DNA of 64,000 nt from Prevotella sp. HUN102 (lineage in GTDB: Bacteria; Bacteroidota; Bacteroidia; Bacteroidales; Bacteroidaceae): assembly GCF_000688375.1 (NCBI RefSeq), contig NZ_JIAF01000001.1, positions 582,301 to 646,300 of the forward strand, written 5' to 3'. Under the pieces are notes generated by a model that saw only the letters and a program-made list of their open reading frames with translations, was not told the DNA's origin and made no database searches. This document shows positions 36,469-46,474 of the stretch, piece after piece. Numbering within the stretch: the stretch's first letter is position 1; every line of letters starts with the position of its first letter. The translations under genes were made by a program, and so were the position numbers.

Positions 36469-37719
36469 ATGACAAGAAAAAGCCTTGTCCTTGCATTACT
36501 GCTGCTACTGGCCAACGTAGTTTCCGCACAGCAACACCAGATTTACAGCGACAATATTAAGTCGTTGCAGGTGGTTGCAAACGGCGATTGGCTTTCGATG
36601 CCCGTAATGGAACTTGGCAACGGCTCTGTAACCATCGATTTCGACGACATCACGCACGAATACCATCGCTACACCTACGCCATTGAGCACTGCGAAGCCA
36701 ACTGGACGCCGTCGGCGCAGCTTTTTGAAAGCGACTATCTGCTCGGTTTTTCAAGAGACAACACCATCGACGATATTCAGGAGTCCACGCTCACAAACAC
36801 GATTTACACGCACTATCGCATCAGCATTCCCAATGAGAAATGCAGTCCGAAGATATCGGGGAACTACATACTGACGGTATATGACAATGAAAATCAGCCT
36901 GTGCTGAGTGCCTGTTTTATGGTAACCGAACCTAAATTTCAGGCTATGGGCGTAGGGCTTTCCGTAACCACAAACACGGATGCCACCATCAACAACGCCC
37001 ATCAGCAGGTGGAAATGGAACTGAACTACGGCAACTACAACGTTTCCAATCCTCAAACGCAGATAAAGACCGTGGTGCTGCAAAACAGAAGATGGGACAA
37101 CGCACGGTGGAATGCCAAGCCGCAGTACGTGATGAGCGACGGGCTGAAGTGGAGCCACAATCAGAATTATATCTTCTGGGCGGGCAATGAGTACCGGAAG
37201 TTCGAGATTCTCTCTACCGACGTGGCATCAATGGGCATCGACCATATCAGTTGGGACGGCAGGGAGTTCCACGCCTACCCTTTCATTGCCACTCCCCGAC
37301 CCAACTATCTCTACGACGAAGATGCCGACGGTGCCTTCGTTATTCGCAATTCGGACAACGTCAGGAATGCTTCCGAAAGCGACTATATGCACGTTCACTT
37401 CCAGTTGGACCTCCCACGGATGAAAGACGGAGAGATATTCGTGAATGGCGATTGGACCAACGGCAGCTTCTCCGAGGAATACAAGATGGAATATGACGAG
37501 GCGTCGAAGCTCTATCAGCTCACGATACCGCTGAAACTGGGCTATTACAGCTATCAGTATCTGCTGCGCGACCAGTATGGACAAATACAGCCGCTGCCTT
37601 CCGAGGGCAGTTTCTATCAGACAGAGAACAGCTATCAGGCATTGGTCTACTATCGGGAACAAGGCGGCAGGACGGACAGACTGGTGGGATACAGTTCCGT
37701 CAAGTTTCTGCCGAGATAA
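36469..37719 (+). CDS. DUF5103 protein, type IX secretion Plug
   Basis: 416 aa. A signal peptide (MTRKSLVLALLLLLANVVSA) is followed by the DUF5103 domain: LQVVANGDWLSMPVMELG at the start, then HCEANWTPSAQ, GNYILTVYD and YHRYTYAIE-type strands, with the C-terminal half reading as a second beta domain (DGEIFVNGDWTNGSF). Family knowledge: DUF5103 proteins plug the SprA/Sov translocon of the type IX secretion system from the periplasmic side. Here it supports a working T9SS, in line with the tails on three secreted proteins in the window. Confidence 0.85.
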   Translation: MTRKSLVLALLLLLANVVSAQQHQIYSDNIKSLQVVANGDWLSMPVMELGNGSVTIDFDDITHEYHRYTYAIEHCEANWTPSAQLFESDYLLGFSRDNTIDDIQESTLTNTIYTHYRISIPNEKCSPKISGNYILTVYDNENQPVLSACFMVTEPKFQAMGVGLSVTTNTDATINNAHQQVEMELNYGNYNVSNPQTQIKTVVLQNRRWDNARWNAKPQYVMSDGLKWSHNQNYIFWAGNEYRKFEILSTDVASMGIDHISWDGREFHAYPFIATPRPNYLYDEDADGAFVIRNSDNVRNASESDYMHVHFQLDLPRMKDGEIFVNGDWTNGSFSEEYKMEYDEASKLYQLTIPLKLGYYSYQYLLRDQYGQIQPLPSEGSFYQTENSYQALVYYREQGGRTDRLVGYSSVKFLPR

Positions 37720-37803
37720 AAAATCAAATCTGATTTGATTGGAAACACAAGTTTTCCGAGCAATTTTTAGAACTTTCAATGACAGAAATTACATTATTAT
37801 TTG

Positions 37804-37811
37804 TAATTTTG
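37804..37811 (+). promoter_or_regulatory. -7 box of the nucleotidase gene
   Basis: TAATTTTG fits TAnnTTTG. The start near 37818 would give a 20-nt leader to the ATG at 37838; no good -33 element is present. Confidence 0.5.
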
Positions 37812-37837
37812 TAGCTTATTATAGTTATAATATTTTT

Positions 37838-39595
37838 ATGATTAGATTTATCTTTGCTATTATGGCAATACTATTGTCAGGTGCCGACGGATTTGCACAA
37901 AAGAAAGAAATAACGATTCAGCTTGTAGAAACCACTGATGTTCACGGTTCGTTCTTTCCATACGACTTCATCAACAGAAAGAATATGCCCGGCTCAATGG
38001 CAAGGGTTTCTACGTATATCAACAACCTGCGCAGGGAAAAGACTCCGGACAACGTATATCTGATGGATAATGGCGACATTCTCCAAGGGCAGCCCATATC
38101 CTATTACTACAACTATGTAAAGCCGGAAAAGAAAAACATAGCGGCGAGCGTGCTCAACTATATGAAGTACGACGTTTCTACGGTGGGAAACCACGATGTG
38201 GAAACGGGGCACAGCGTGTACGACAAATGGATTAAAGAACTCGACTGCCCGATGTTGGGGGCAAACATCATCGACACCAAGACCAACAAGCCCTATCTCT
38301 TACCTTATTATAATATAATAAAGGGAAACGGAGTGAAGGTAACCGTAATCGGAATGCTGACGCCTGCCATCCCGAACTGGCTGGAAGAACGGCTGTGGAG
38401 TGGTCTGAGGTTTGAGGAAATGGTGGCGTGCGCACGCAAGACCATCGAAGAGGTAAAACAAAAGGAGCATCCAGACGTGATAGTCGGGCTGTTCCATTCG
38501 GGTTGGGATGGCGGCATCCGTACACCGGAATACACCGAAGACGCAGCAAAGATGGTGGCAGAGCAGGTTTCGGGCTTCGATGTTGTATTCTTCGGACACG
38601 ACCACACGCCGAGAAACACCACCGTGCTGAATCCTGACGGCAAGGAAGTGCTCTGCCTCGACCCTGCAAACAATGCGCAGAAAGTGGCTGTTGCCGAGAT
38701 TACCTTGCAGGCAAACCCACGGAAGATGGCGAAGAAAGGAAAACGATTCAGCATCGTGAAGAAGGAAGGAAAGCTCATCGACGTGAGCAAAATGGAGATA
38801 GACAAGGCGTTTATGGCTCATTTCCAAGATGATATCAACGAAGTGAAGCAATGGGCAGACAGAGAAATCGGCACATTCGAGCAGACCATCTACTCCAAGG
38901 ACTGCTATTTCGGCAGCTCGGCATTCAACGATCTGATTCAGGAATTGCAGATGAAGATTACCAATGCAGACATCTCCTTCAATGCGCCGTTGCAGTTCAA
39001 CTCTTCCATCAAAGCCGGACCGATAACCGTTGCAGAGATGTTCAAACTCTATAAGTACGAAAATCAGCTCTACGTAATGCGAATGACGGGAAAGGAAATA
39101 CACAATTATCTGGAAATGAGCTACAACCTTTGGGTGAACACGATGCAGTCGCCAGACGACCATATCCTCTTATTGTCCGACACAAAGAACGACGCACAAA
39201 GGCTCGGCTTCAAGAACTTCTCGTTCAATTTCGACTCGGCAATGGGCATAGACTACGAGGTGGACGTAACGAAACCTGAAGGTGGGAAAGTGAAAATCCT
39301 GAAAATGACGAACGGCGAACCATTCGACGAAAACAAATGGTACAACGTTGCAGTAAACAGTTACAGAGGAAACGGTGGAGGAGAGCTGATGACGAAGGGA
39401 GCAGGCATACCGAAAGATTCGTTGCAGAGCAGAATCGTATGGCGAAGCGAGCTTGACCAACGGCACTATCTGATGGATGAGATTTCAAAAGCAGGAAAAT
39501 TGAATCCCCAACCTCACAACAACTGGAGGTTTGTGCCCACGGAATGGACCGAACCTGCCATTGCCCGCGACCGGAAACTGCTCTTCGGAGAATAA
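37838..39595 (+). CDS. periplasmic 5'-nucleotidase / 2',3'-cyclic phosphodiesterase family
   Basis: 585 aa from the ATG at 37838 (MIRFIFAIMAILLSGADGFA signal peptide); the longer frame starts upstream of the promoter box and is rejected. The metallophosphatase domain shows ETTDVHGSFFP, MDNGDILQGQP, GNHDVE, GLFHSGWDGG and FFGHDHTPR, the full dimetal set. The C-terminal 5'-nucleotidase domain (about 320-560) contains VAVNSYRGNGGGELM. It removes phosphate from extracellular nucleotides for salvage, fitting the purine permease two genes downstream. Confidence 0.92.
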   Translation: MIRFIFAIMAILLSGADGFAQKKEITIQLVETTDVHGSFFPYDFINRKNMPGSMARVSTYINNLRREKTPDNVYLMDNGDILQGQPISYYYNYVKPEKKNIAASVLNYMKYDVSTVGNHDVETGHSVYDKWIKELDCPMLGANIIDTKTNKPYLLPYYNIIKGNGVKVTVIGMLTPAIPNWLEERLWSGLRFEEMVACARKTIEEVKQKEHPDVIVGLFHSGWDGGIRTPEYTEDAAKMVAEQVSGFDVVFFGHDHTPRNTTVLNPDGKEVLCLDPANNAQKVAVAEITLQANPRKMAKKGKRFSIVKKEGKLIDVSKMEIDKAFMAHFQDDINEVKQWADREIGTFEQTIYSKDCYFGSSAFNDLIQELQMKITNADISFNAPLQFNSSIKAGPITVAEMFKLYKYENQLYVMRMTGKEIHNYLEMSYNLWVNTMQSPDDHILLLSDTKNDAQRLGFKNFSFNFDSAMGIDYEVDVTKPEGGKVKILKMTNGEPFDENKWYNVAVNSYRGNGGGELMTKGAGIPKDSLQSRIVWRSELDQRHYLMDEISKAGKLNPQPHNNWRFVPTEWTEPAIARDRKLLFGE

Positions 39596-39649
39596 AAAAG
39601 AACACGAACCAACCGGAAACAACGGTTCGGGAAATATAAAGATAGACGT

Positions 39650-40420
39650 ATGAAGTGTTATTGGTTTATATTCTGCAAGTCGGACTTGGTGCTTGAGAAA
39701 ACAAAGGATGGCTACACGATTCCCCTTTCCGAGGAATCTCCGGTGAGTTTACGGGCTTGGTCGCAGGTATTGACCATTGCACCGATGGACGACGGAACGG
39801 AAGTGAGAGCCGTGAACATCGACGCACCAGTTACAGACAACGAACGTCTGGAAATGTGCGGCCTGCGACAGAGCTACTATAAACTCTCCTCTGCGTTCTA
39901 TCTCAAGGCAGGCAAATGCGCCGAACTGCTGTATTGGAACCAGAACACGCAGTTCTGCGGCATCTGCGGCGCGCCGATGAAATTGGAAACAGAGATTTCC
40001 AAGAAATGCACAAACTGCGGAAAGGAGATTTGGCCGCAGATTTCCACTGCCGTTATCGTGCTCATACACAGAGGCGAAGAAGTGCTTCTGGTGCAGGCAC
40101 GCAACTTCAAGACCGACCACTACGGACTGGTGGCAGGCTTTATTGAGACGGGCGAAACCTTAGAAGAGGCCGTTCACCGCGAAGTGATGGAAGAGACAGG
40201 GCTGAAAATCAAGAACCTGCGCTACTTCGGGTCGCAGCCGTGGCCCTATCCCTGCGGAATGATGGTCGGCTTCAATGCCGATTACGAAAGCGGCGACATC
40301 CATTTGCAGAAAAGCGAACTCACGAAGGGAAGTTGGTTCACGAAAGAAAACCTGCCCACAATACCCGAAAAACTCTCCATCGCCCGTATGCTTATCGACG
40401 ATTGGCTCAACAAGAAGTAA
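39650..40420 (+). CDS. NAD+ diphosphatase / RNA decapping enzyme NudC
   Basis: 256-aa Nudix hydrolase. The zinc ribbon CGICGAPM...CTNCGK precedes the Nudix box GFIETGETLEEAVHREVMEE (the following TG completes it). The NudC-specific SQPWPYPCGMM follows. It cuts NAD(H) to NMN and AMP and removes NAD caps from RNA. It is 42 bp before the purine permease gene, probably one operon. Confidence 0.94.
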   Translation: MKCYWFIFCKSDLVLEKTKDGYTIPLSEESPVSLRAWSQVLTIAPMDDGTEVRAVNIDAPVTDNERLEMCGLRQSYYKLSSAFYLKAGKCAELLYWNQNTQFCGICGAPMKLETEISKKCTNCGKEIWPQISTAVIVLIHRGEEVLLVQARNFKTDHYGLVAGFIETGETLEEAVHREVMEETGLKIKNLRYFGSQPWPYPCGMMVGFNADYESGDIHLQKSELTKGSWFTKENLPTIPEKLSIARMLIDDWLNKK

Positions 40421-40462
40421 ACAAACAAATATTTATTGATTCGTATTTAAATAACCTTAATT

Positions 40463-41764
40463 ATGACCTTTTTAGAGAAAGCCTTAGGATTTGATCCTAA
40501 AACAATGAATCATCGCACCGAGATGATTGCCGGAGCCACGACATTCCTCACTATGAGTTACATTCTGGCTGTAAACCCTGCTATCCTTTCTGCAACGGGA
40601 ATGGACAAAGGAGCATTGTTCACCGCCACGGCGTTGGCTTCTGCCATTGCCACGCTTCTGCTCGCATTTATGGCAAAACTCCCCTTCGCACAGGCTCCGT
40701 CGATGGGCTTGAACGCCTTCTTTGCCTACACGCTCTGCCTTTCAATGGGCTATTCGTGGGAACACGCCCTCGCAATTATGTTTATAGAAGGCATCACATT
40801 CATCATCATCACGTTCTTCAACGTGCGCGAAATGATTCTGGACTCCATTCCTACGAATCTGCGCTATGCCATTTCTGCCGGAATCGGTATGTTCATAGCC
40901 TTCATCGGATTGAAGAATGCCGACATCATCGTGCAGAAAGAAGGCACGTTCATCGGCTTGGGAGAATTTACAAACACCTGTCTGTTAGGCATTTTCGCCA
41001 TTCTGCTTAGTGGAATACTGATGGCAAGAAACGTAAAAGGCGCGCTCTTCTGGAGCATTATCTGCACCACGCTGCTCGGCATTCCGATGGGAGTAACCAC
41101 AATCGAGTCGGGCTGGCTTCCCGTTTCAGCCCCACAGGACATCTCGCCCATCTTCTGCAAGTTCAACTTTGAGGGGCTGCTGAATCTCAAAACGGCACTC
41201 GTGGTGTTCTCCCTGCTCATCATCAACATCTTCGACACCATCGGAACGCTGATGGGACTGGCAGAGAAAACCGGCATTGTGAAAGAAGACGGCAGTATTC
41301 CACGTGTCAGAGAGGCAATGATGAGCGACGCCATCGGCACAACCTGCGGCGCAATGCTCGGCAGCTCAACCCTCACGACCTACGTTGAAAGTGCGAGCGG
41401 CATTGCAGAAGGCGGCAAATCCGGTCTGACTTCGTTTACCGTGGGCTGCCTTTTCCTCGTTTCGCTCCTCCTCTCCCCTATCTTTATGCTCATTCCCAGT
41501 CCCGCCACGAGTGGCGCATTGGTTATGGTAGGCGTTCTGATGATCGATTCCGTCAAGAAAATCAATCTTCAGGACATCAGCGAAGCCTTCCCCGCCTTCA
41601 TCACGATGATTACAATGGTGCTCTGCTACTCCATTGCCGACGGAATCTGCCTCGGAATCCTCGCCTATGTGATTATGAAGCTCTGCACCCGACAATGGAA
41701 GAGCCTCAACTGGACGCTCTGCATCCTCTCCGTTCTCTTCATCCTGAATTTCGTGCTCGGATAG
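40463..41764 (+). CDS. guanine/hypoxanthine permease, NCS2 AzgA/PbuG type
   Basis: 433 aa with about 12-13 membrane segments. Typical markers: TEMIAGATTFLTMSYILAVN at the N-terminus, APSMGLNAFFAYT, and DTIGTLMGLAEKTG with GSSTLTTYVESASGIAEGGK in the second half. It takes up purine bases by proton symport at the inner membrane. Behind nudC and a nucleotidase it completes a nucleotide-salvage group. Confidence 0.93.
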   Translation: MTFLEKALGFDPKTMNHRTEMIAGATTFLTMSYILAVNPAILSATGMDKGALFTATALASAIATLLLAFMAKLPFAQAPSMGLNAFFAYTLCLSMGYSWEHALAIMFIEGITFIIITFFNVREMILDSIPTNLRYAISAGIGMFIAFIGLKNADIIVQKEGTFIGLGEFTNTCLLGIFAILLSGILMARNVKGALFWSIICTTLLGIPMGVTTIESGWLPVSAPQDISPIFCKFNFEGLLNLKTALVVFSLLIINIFDTIGTLMGLAEKTGIVKEDGSIPRVREAMMSDAIGTTCGAMLGSSTLTTYVESASGIAEGGKSGLTSFTVGCLFLVSLLLSPIFMLIPSPATSGALVMVGVLMIDSVKKINLQDISEAFPAFITMITMVLCYSIADGICLGILAYVIMKLCTRQWKSLNWTLCILSVLFILNFVLG

Positions 41765-41924
41765 TCGGAACACGAATCAAACGGATTCAAGAATAAAAAC
41801 AGCTCATCGGCTGAATCAGCTTTACCATATCCGGCAACGAGCGATTGCATATATTGCAGGCTATTATCCTACCAAGTAATATCTTTGTAATCTTCTGATA
41901 TTCAACTGAAGACACTTTCTTTTC
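41765..41924. other. intergenic region before repeat copy 5
   Basis: No gene seen. Confidence 0.4.
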
Positions 41925-42012
41925 CAAACGTGCGAAGAATGGATTGCATTCTTCGCACATTTGTTTTGCATTCTTGCGAAGAATGGAACGCAATCTTCGG
42001 TCATTTGAAAAC
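41925..42012. repeat. double-hairpin intergenic repeat, copy 5 (inverted order)
   Basis: CAAACGTGCGAAGAATG (41925-41941) pairs with CATTCTTCGCACATTTG (41947-41963), one mismatch; then TTTTGCATTCTTGCGAAGAATG with a weaker partner. Same order as copy 4. Confidence 0.88.
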
Positions 42013-42249
42013 CACCTTTCCATTACCCTACAACGATGCCTGCCCTGACAAGTTCAGAGAGCCTATTTCCGTTCAGGAAACAGAGATAAAATACGAGAAA
42101 AATCTCTAAATTTCAGCCTACCGTGAACTCCGATTTCCTATATTTCCGATTCATTTTCATCATATATCAGAACCTATTCCCGATTGCATTTGATAGTTAA
42201 GGAATGTTATAGACAATTGCCATTTTACAGAAAATCAAGCAAAAAGAAT

Positions 42250-42257
42250 TAACTTTG
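42250..42257 (+). promoter_or_regulatory. -7 box of the calycin-like gene
   Basis: TAACTTTG fits TAnnTTTG; no clear -33 element. Predicted leader about 85 nt, containing two copies of ATTAATCACA. Confidence 0.5.
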
Positions 42258-42349
42258 CAGTCAAAATTATGAATTTTGGTAAGAAATAGGCGAATTTCAC
42301 ACCAATAAATTAATCACAAATAATAATAGTTAATTAATCACACACCACA

Positions 42350-42958
42350 ATGAAGAAGATTTATTTTTTGATGTTGCTATCAATTTTGAGTGTTTCAGCA
42401 TTTGCACAGCAGGATGATACAGAAAAGCTCCTTGGCGAATATCAGGGCGAAGTTCAGCTGATCACAAATGGAATCGGCGTAAAGAAGAACGCAACCATTG
42501 AATTGGTAGCACAGCAAGATAGAGACAATTATCAACTGACTTTGAAAGGATACAAATTAGGTAATAGTGAATTTAATAAAATTACTATTGCAGACGTAAC
42601 TATCTCGCCTGACCATCAAAGTTATTTCGTTGGCATCGGGCAAGCTTTCATTTATGAAAAAAACACAAAAGGTGCTCTTTGCGTAATCAGTTATAAAGAC
42701 CAATTTGACCAGTCTAACATAGATAATAAGGAAGAGATATCTATAAACATCCTTTTCCGTACACAGGAAGGTAAACAATATATTGAAACAAAAACTATTT
42801 TCACAGGAAAAAAGAAAGTAGCTACTGGAATCAATCAGATAGAGCGTACAAATGATTCATCAAAGCCCGAAATCGTATATAATCTTAACGGTCAGCGTGT
42901 AGACAATCCTCAGCACGGCATCTATATCGTAAACGGTAAGAAGGTTATTTTCAAGTAA
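42350..42958 (+). CDS. secreted calycin-like protein with Por-like tail
   Basis: 202 aa. A signal peptide (MKKIYFLMLLSILSVSAFAQ) is followed by a lipocalin/calycin-like beta barrel (about 25-160) starting EKLLGEYQGEVQL. The end YNLNGQRVDNPQHGIYIVNG matches the tails of the proteins at 2546-4696 and 27312-29222. Small-ligand binding or host interaction is possible; unknown. A perfect terminator follows. Confidence 0.75.
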   Translation: MKKIYFLMLLSILSVSAFAQQDDTEKLLGEYQGEVQLITNGIGVKKNATIELVAQQDRDNYQLTLKGYKLGNSEFNKITIADVTISPDHQSYFVGIGQAFIYEKNTKGALCVISYKDQFDQSNIDNKEEISINILFRTQEGKQYIETKTIFTGKKKVATGINQIERTNDSSKPEIVYNLNGQRVDNPQHGIYIVNGKKVIFK

Positions 42959-43120
42959 ATAACAAGCCTGAGTTCAAGATTATCCCGAACTCAGAATTAC
43001 AAGATAACCCTAAAAAACGGCCTATTGGACATCTGGAGCTTTCCAATGCCAAATATCCAATACGCCAATTTCTCAGAGAAACAAGGATAGAAAAGGAGTA
43101 TAAGAATTATTCATTAAAAG

Positions 43121-43154
43121 ACAAAAGGAATCTCCATCAGGAGATTCCTTTTGT
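43121..43154. terminator. bidirectional terminator between calycin-like gene and nqrF
   Basis: ACAAAAGGAATCTCC (43121-43135), ATCA loop and GGAGATTCCTTTTGT (43140-43154): a perfect 15-bp stem between convergent genes. Confidence 0.88.
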
Positions 43155-43174
43155 TGTATAAAGTTGATTCGTCA

Positions 43175-44446
43175 TTATCCGAAGTCATCAAAACGGATGG
43201 CATCCTTTTCAACTCCAAGACTGTCGAGATAATCCGTAACGGTCTTGATGAGCATTGGAGGGCCGCAGAGATAGTATTCGCAGTCTTCCGGTGCCTCGTG
43301 GTCTTTCAGATAGGAATCGCGGATGCAGTTTACGGCAAAACCGGTGTAATACTTCACGCCTGCTGCATCTGCCTTCGGATCGGGCATATCGAGAGAAAGG
43401 TGGAAATGGAAGTTAGGATATTCCTTCTCCAATTCCCAGAAGTCTTCCAAGAAGAATGCCTCGCCCAACGCACGGGCACCATAGAAGAAGTGCATTTCAC
43501 GGTCGCGCGTGTGCAGAGTGCGCAACATGTGCATAATCTGACTGCGCAACGGAGCCATACCGGCACCACCACCAATCCATATCATTTCCTTACCGGAAGT
43601 GAAGTTAGGAGCAAACTCTCCGTAAGGACCACTCATCATTACCTTATCGCCCGGTTTGAGGCTGAAGATATAGGAAGAACCGATACCAGTCGGCACATTC
43701 TGGAATCCTACCTGCGGACGTGGCAGGAACGGAGTAGAGGCAATGCGCACCGTGAGCGTGATGATGTCGCCCTCGGCAGGGTAGTTCGCCATTGAGTATG
43801 CGCGAACCGTGTCTTCGGGATTGGTAGCCTTCAGGGAAAGAATGTTGAATTTCTCCCACGGACCGATATAATCCTCGCCTATGTCGTTCTTATCGAAGTC
43901 CTTATCGTAATCAATGCAGTCGTACTTAGGAATTTTAATCTGCGCATAAGAGCCGGGAACGAAGTCCATGTGTTCGCCCGGAGGCAGTGCAACCTTGAAT
44001 TCCTTGATGAAACTTGACACGTTCTTGTTGGAAATAACGGTGCATTCCCATTCCTTGACACCCATCACGGAGTCGGCAATCTTCAGTGAAAGGTCGCCCT
44101 TCACCTTAGCCTGACATCCCAGACGCCACCCCTCCTTGACTTCCTTACGGGAGAAATGAGGACGCTCGGAGTCGAGAATTTCGCCACCTCCTTCGAGAAT
44201 CTGACACTTACACTGTCCACAGCTCGCCTTTCCACCACAGGCAGAAGGCAGAAATACGCCGTTTTCATTCAACGTTGCCATAATGGAGCTGCCCTGCTCC
44301 ACCGACATTTCCTTGTCGCCATTAATCGTAATCTTTACCTTGCCGCTTGGACTGAGATATTTCTTGGCTACAAGCAGTATGACAACCAAAAGCAATATGG
44401 TTATCAGGAAGATACAAATACTATATAAAATAAAAGATATATCCAT
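43175..44446 (-). CDS. Na+-NQR subunit F
   Basis: 423 aa. An N-terminal membrane helix (about 5-30) is followed by a 2Fe-2S domain with CGGKASCGQC and ferredoxin-reductase FAD and NADH domains (ARVYSMAN-type region at RAYSMANYP; IGGGAGMAPLRSQIMHML). It takes electrons from NADH into the sodium-pumping quinone reductase. Last gene of nqrABCDEF. Confidence 0.96.
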   Translation of the reverse strand: MDISFILYSICIFLITILLLVVILLVAKKYLSPSGKVKITINGDKEMSVEQGSSIMATLNENGVFLPSACGGKASCGQCKCQILEGGGEILDSERPHFSRKEVKEGWRLGCQAKVKGDLSLKIADSVMGVKEWECTVISNKNVSSFIKEFKVALPPGEHMDFVPGSYAQIKIPKYDCIDYDKDFDKNDIGEDYIGPWEKFNILSLKATNPEDTVRAYSMANYPAEGDIITLTVRIASTPFLPRPQVGFQNVPTGIGSSYIFSLKPGDKVMMSGPYGEFAPNFTSGKEMIWIGGGAGMAPLRSQIMHMLRTLHTRDREMHFFYGARALGEAFFLEDFWELEKEYPNFHFHLSLDMPDPKADAAGVKYYTGFAVNCIRDSYLKDHEAPEDCEYYLCGPPMLIKTVTDYLDSLGVEKDAIRFDDFG

Positions 44447-44452
44447 TTCTTA

Positions 44453-45079
44453 TTATATTTTAAGACCCGAGAAACACATCATAGCCATAGCCATCAAGCC
44501 TACGGTAATAAACGTAATACCCAATCCCTGCAATGGTTTCGGCACGTCTGAATACTCGAGACGCTCGCGAATGGCACCCAAAGAAACGATCGCAAGCGTC
44601 CATCCGATACCCGAACCGAGACCATAGACAAGTGCGTCCAATGTTGAACCGATGTACTGAGAGCTTGCCGGATCCAATCCGATGCGCTGCTGCATAAAGA
44701 GCGAAGCTCCCATAATGGCACAGTTCACGGCAATCAACGGCAGGAAAATACCCAAAGCACCATAAAGAGCCGGAGAATATTTCTCCACCACCATCTCAAC
44801 CAACTGCACGATACCGGCAATAACGGCGATGAAGAGGATGAAGCTCAGGTAGGAAAGGTCTACACCTTCCACCAGACAGCCGTCAGCCAACACCTTGGTC
44901 TGCAACAGATAGTTGATAGGAACGGTTACTATCAGCACGAACGTAACGGCGACACCGAGACCCATAGAGGTCTTAACGTTCTTTGATACAGCCAGATAAG
45001 AGCACATTCCCAAGAAAAATGCGAATATCATATTGTCCACAAAGATGGACCTGAAGAATAAACTTATCAAATGTTCCAT
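44453..45079 (-). CDS. Na+-NQR subunit E
   Basis: 208 aa, six membrane helices, with [20 protein letters not shown] at the N-terminus, as in NqrE/RnfA. Paired with NqrD around a central iron centre. 6 bp before nqrF. Confidence 0.95.
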   Translation of the reverse strand: MEHLISLFFRSIFVDNMIFAFFLGMCSYLAVSKNVKTSMGLGVAVTFVLIVTVPINYLLQTKVLADGCLVEGVDLSYLSFILFIAVIAGIVQLVEMVVEKYSPALYGALGIFLPLIAVNCAIMGASLFMQQRIGLDPASSQYIGSTLDALVYGLGSGIGWTLAIVSLGAIRERLEYSDVPKPLQGLGITFITVGLMAMAMMCFSGLKI

Positions 45080-45081
45080 AA

Positions 45082-45711
45082 TTATTTCTTATCTTCTTTA
45101 ACGAAATATGCACGATGCACCCAAATAACAATACCGAGAAGAATCAACGCCATTGCAGGCATCGTCATCATACCGTTGTCCATATAGCCGGCATCGTAAA
45201 AACTCTGTGGAATAATCTTGAATCCCATCAGCGAACCTCTTCCGAAGAACTCACGAATACCGCCAACTATCACAAGAATGACAGCGTAGCCGAGGCCGTT
45301 TCCAATGCCATCGAGCAAGCTCGGCCACGGCTTATTGGTCATAGCGAATGCTTCGAGGCGTCCCATCAAGATACAGTTCGTGATAATCAGACCGATATAG
45401 ACGGAGAGCTGAACGCTCACATCGTAGGCAAACGCCTTCAGCACCTGACTCACGACCGTTACCAAGGCGGCAACCACCACAAGCTGAACGATGATACGGA
45501 TACGGTTTGGCACGGTATTGCGAAGAACTGAAATAATCACGTTTGAGAATGCAGTAATGATAGTTACGCACAATCCCATCACGATAGCAGGCTTCAACTG
45601 CGAAGTTACGGCAAGGGCAGAGCAGATACCCAGCACCTGTGCCATAATAGGGTTGTCCAGATTCAGAGGATTCGTGAATACCTCCTTATTTTGTTTTGAG
45701 AATAAATCCAT
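45082..45711 (-). CDS. Na+-NQR subunit D
   Basis: 209 aa, six membrane helices, with [20 protein letters not shown] at the N-terminus, typical of NqrD/RnfE. 2 bp before nqrE; the two proteins are related and form the membrane iron site. Confidence 0.95.
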   Translation of the reverse strand: MDLFSKQNKEVFTNPLNLDNPIMAQVLGICSALAVTSQLKPAIVMGLCVTIITAFSNVIISVLRNTVPNRIRIIVQLVVVAALVTVVSQVLKAFAYDVSVQLSVYIGLIITNCILMGRLEAFAMTNKPWPSLLDGIGNGLGYAVILVIVGGIREFFGRGSLMGFKIIPQSFYDAGYMDNGMMTMPAMALILLGIVIWVHRAYFVKEDKK

Positions 45712-45747
45712 TGTCTTTTTCTATTTAAATTATTAAATATTTACAGA

Positions 45748-46458
45748 TTAATTCTGCTGCAAGAACTTTATGTAAGCCTGAAGACCACCATTGTCTGACT
45801 GGAACATATCGGTAACACCATTGCAAGTCAGCGTGGCACCGGTTACGCCGTCCACCTGTGTCTTAGAATCTTCAACCTTCTTCAAAACAGAGAGTACAAC
45901 GTTGTCTTTCTTTTCCCCGAAGAGGCTCTTGCCCTTGAACTTTGCCTGCCAATCTGCATTGTCTTTGATTTCAGCACCAAGCCCGGCTGTCTCGCCCTCG
46001 TGATTGAAATACACGCCGAAAATAGTAGCCTTGTCCTCGTTCAATGCGATGAATCCGCTGATAGGTCCCCAGAGACCATTGCCATAGACGGGAATAACGT
46101 ACTTGTCTTTTCCATCAACCTTGCAACGGAACAGAGCCAGTTCGCCTGCCTTTGCATCCTTGCTGTTGAGCTTGAAACCTGCGTCCAAGCCGCCTTGTTT
46201 GCCGGGAGTAACCACATTTCCGTCCTTATCGAGAATATCATCGGCTACGACGATTTCATTCCAGAGCTTCAAAGCCGTTTCGTTGCTCATATCCCTGTCC
46301 TGATTCAGCGCAAAGAGAATCTGCTTCTGCTTGTCGAGCTGCACATTGATATCCTGTGCCGGCTTCAATGCCTGAAACACGAATGCCAAGAGGAAAGCCA
46401 CCACCACAACGAGAATAATCGAATAGATTATTGTATAAGAATTACTGTTTGTTTTCAT
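45748..46458 (-). CDS. Na+-NQR subunit C
   Basis: 236 aa. One N-terminal membrane helix and a periplasmic FMN-binding domain; the covalent FMN site is the Thr of DGVTGATLTCNGV (SGAT-like motif) near the C-terminus. Flavin attachment needs ApbE, which is not in this window. Confidence 0.95.
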   Translation of the reverse strand: MKTNSNSYTIIYSIILVVVVAFLLAFVFQALKPAQDINVQLDKQKQILFALNQDRDMSNETALKLWNEIVVADDILDKDGNVVTPGKQGGLDAGFKLNSKDAKAGELALFRCKVDGKDKYVIPVYGNGLWGPISGFIALNEDKATIFGVYFNHEGETAGLGAEIKDNADWQAKFKGKSLFGEKKDNVVLSVLKKVEDSKTQVDGVTGATLTCNGVTDMFQSDNGGLQAYIKFLQQN

Positions 46459-46474
46459 CTTAATCTACTCCTTA

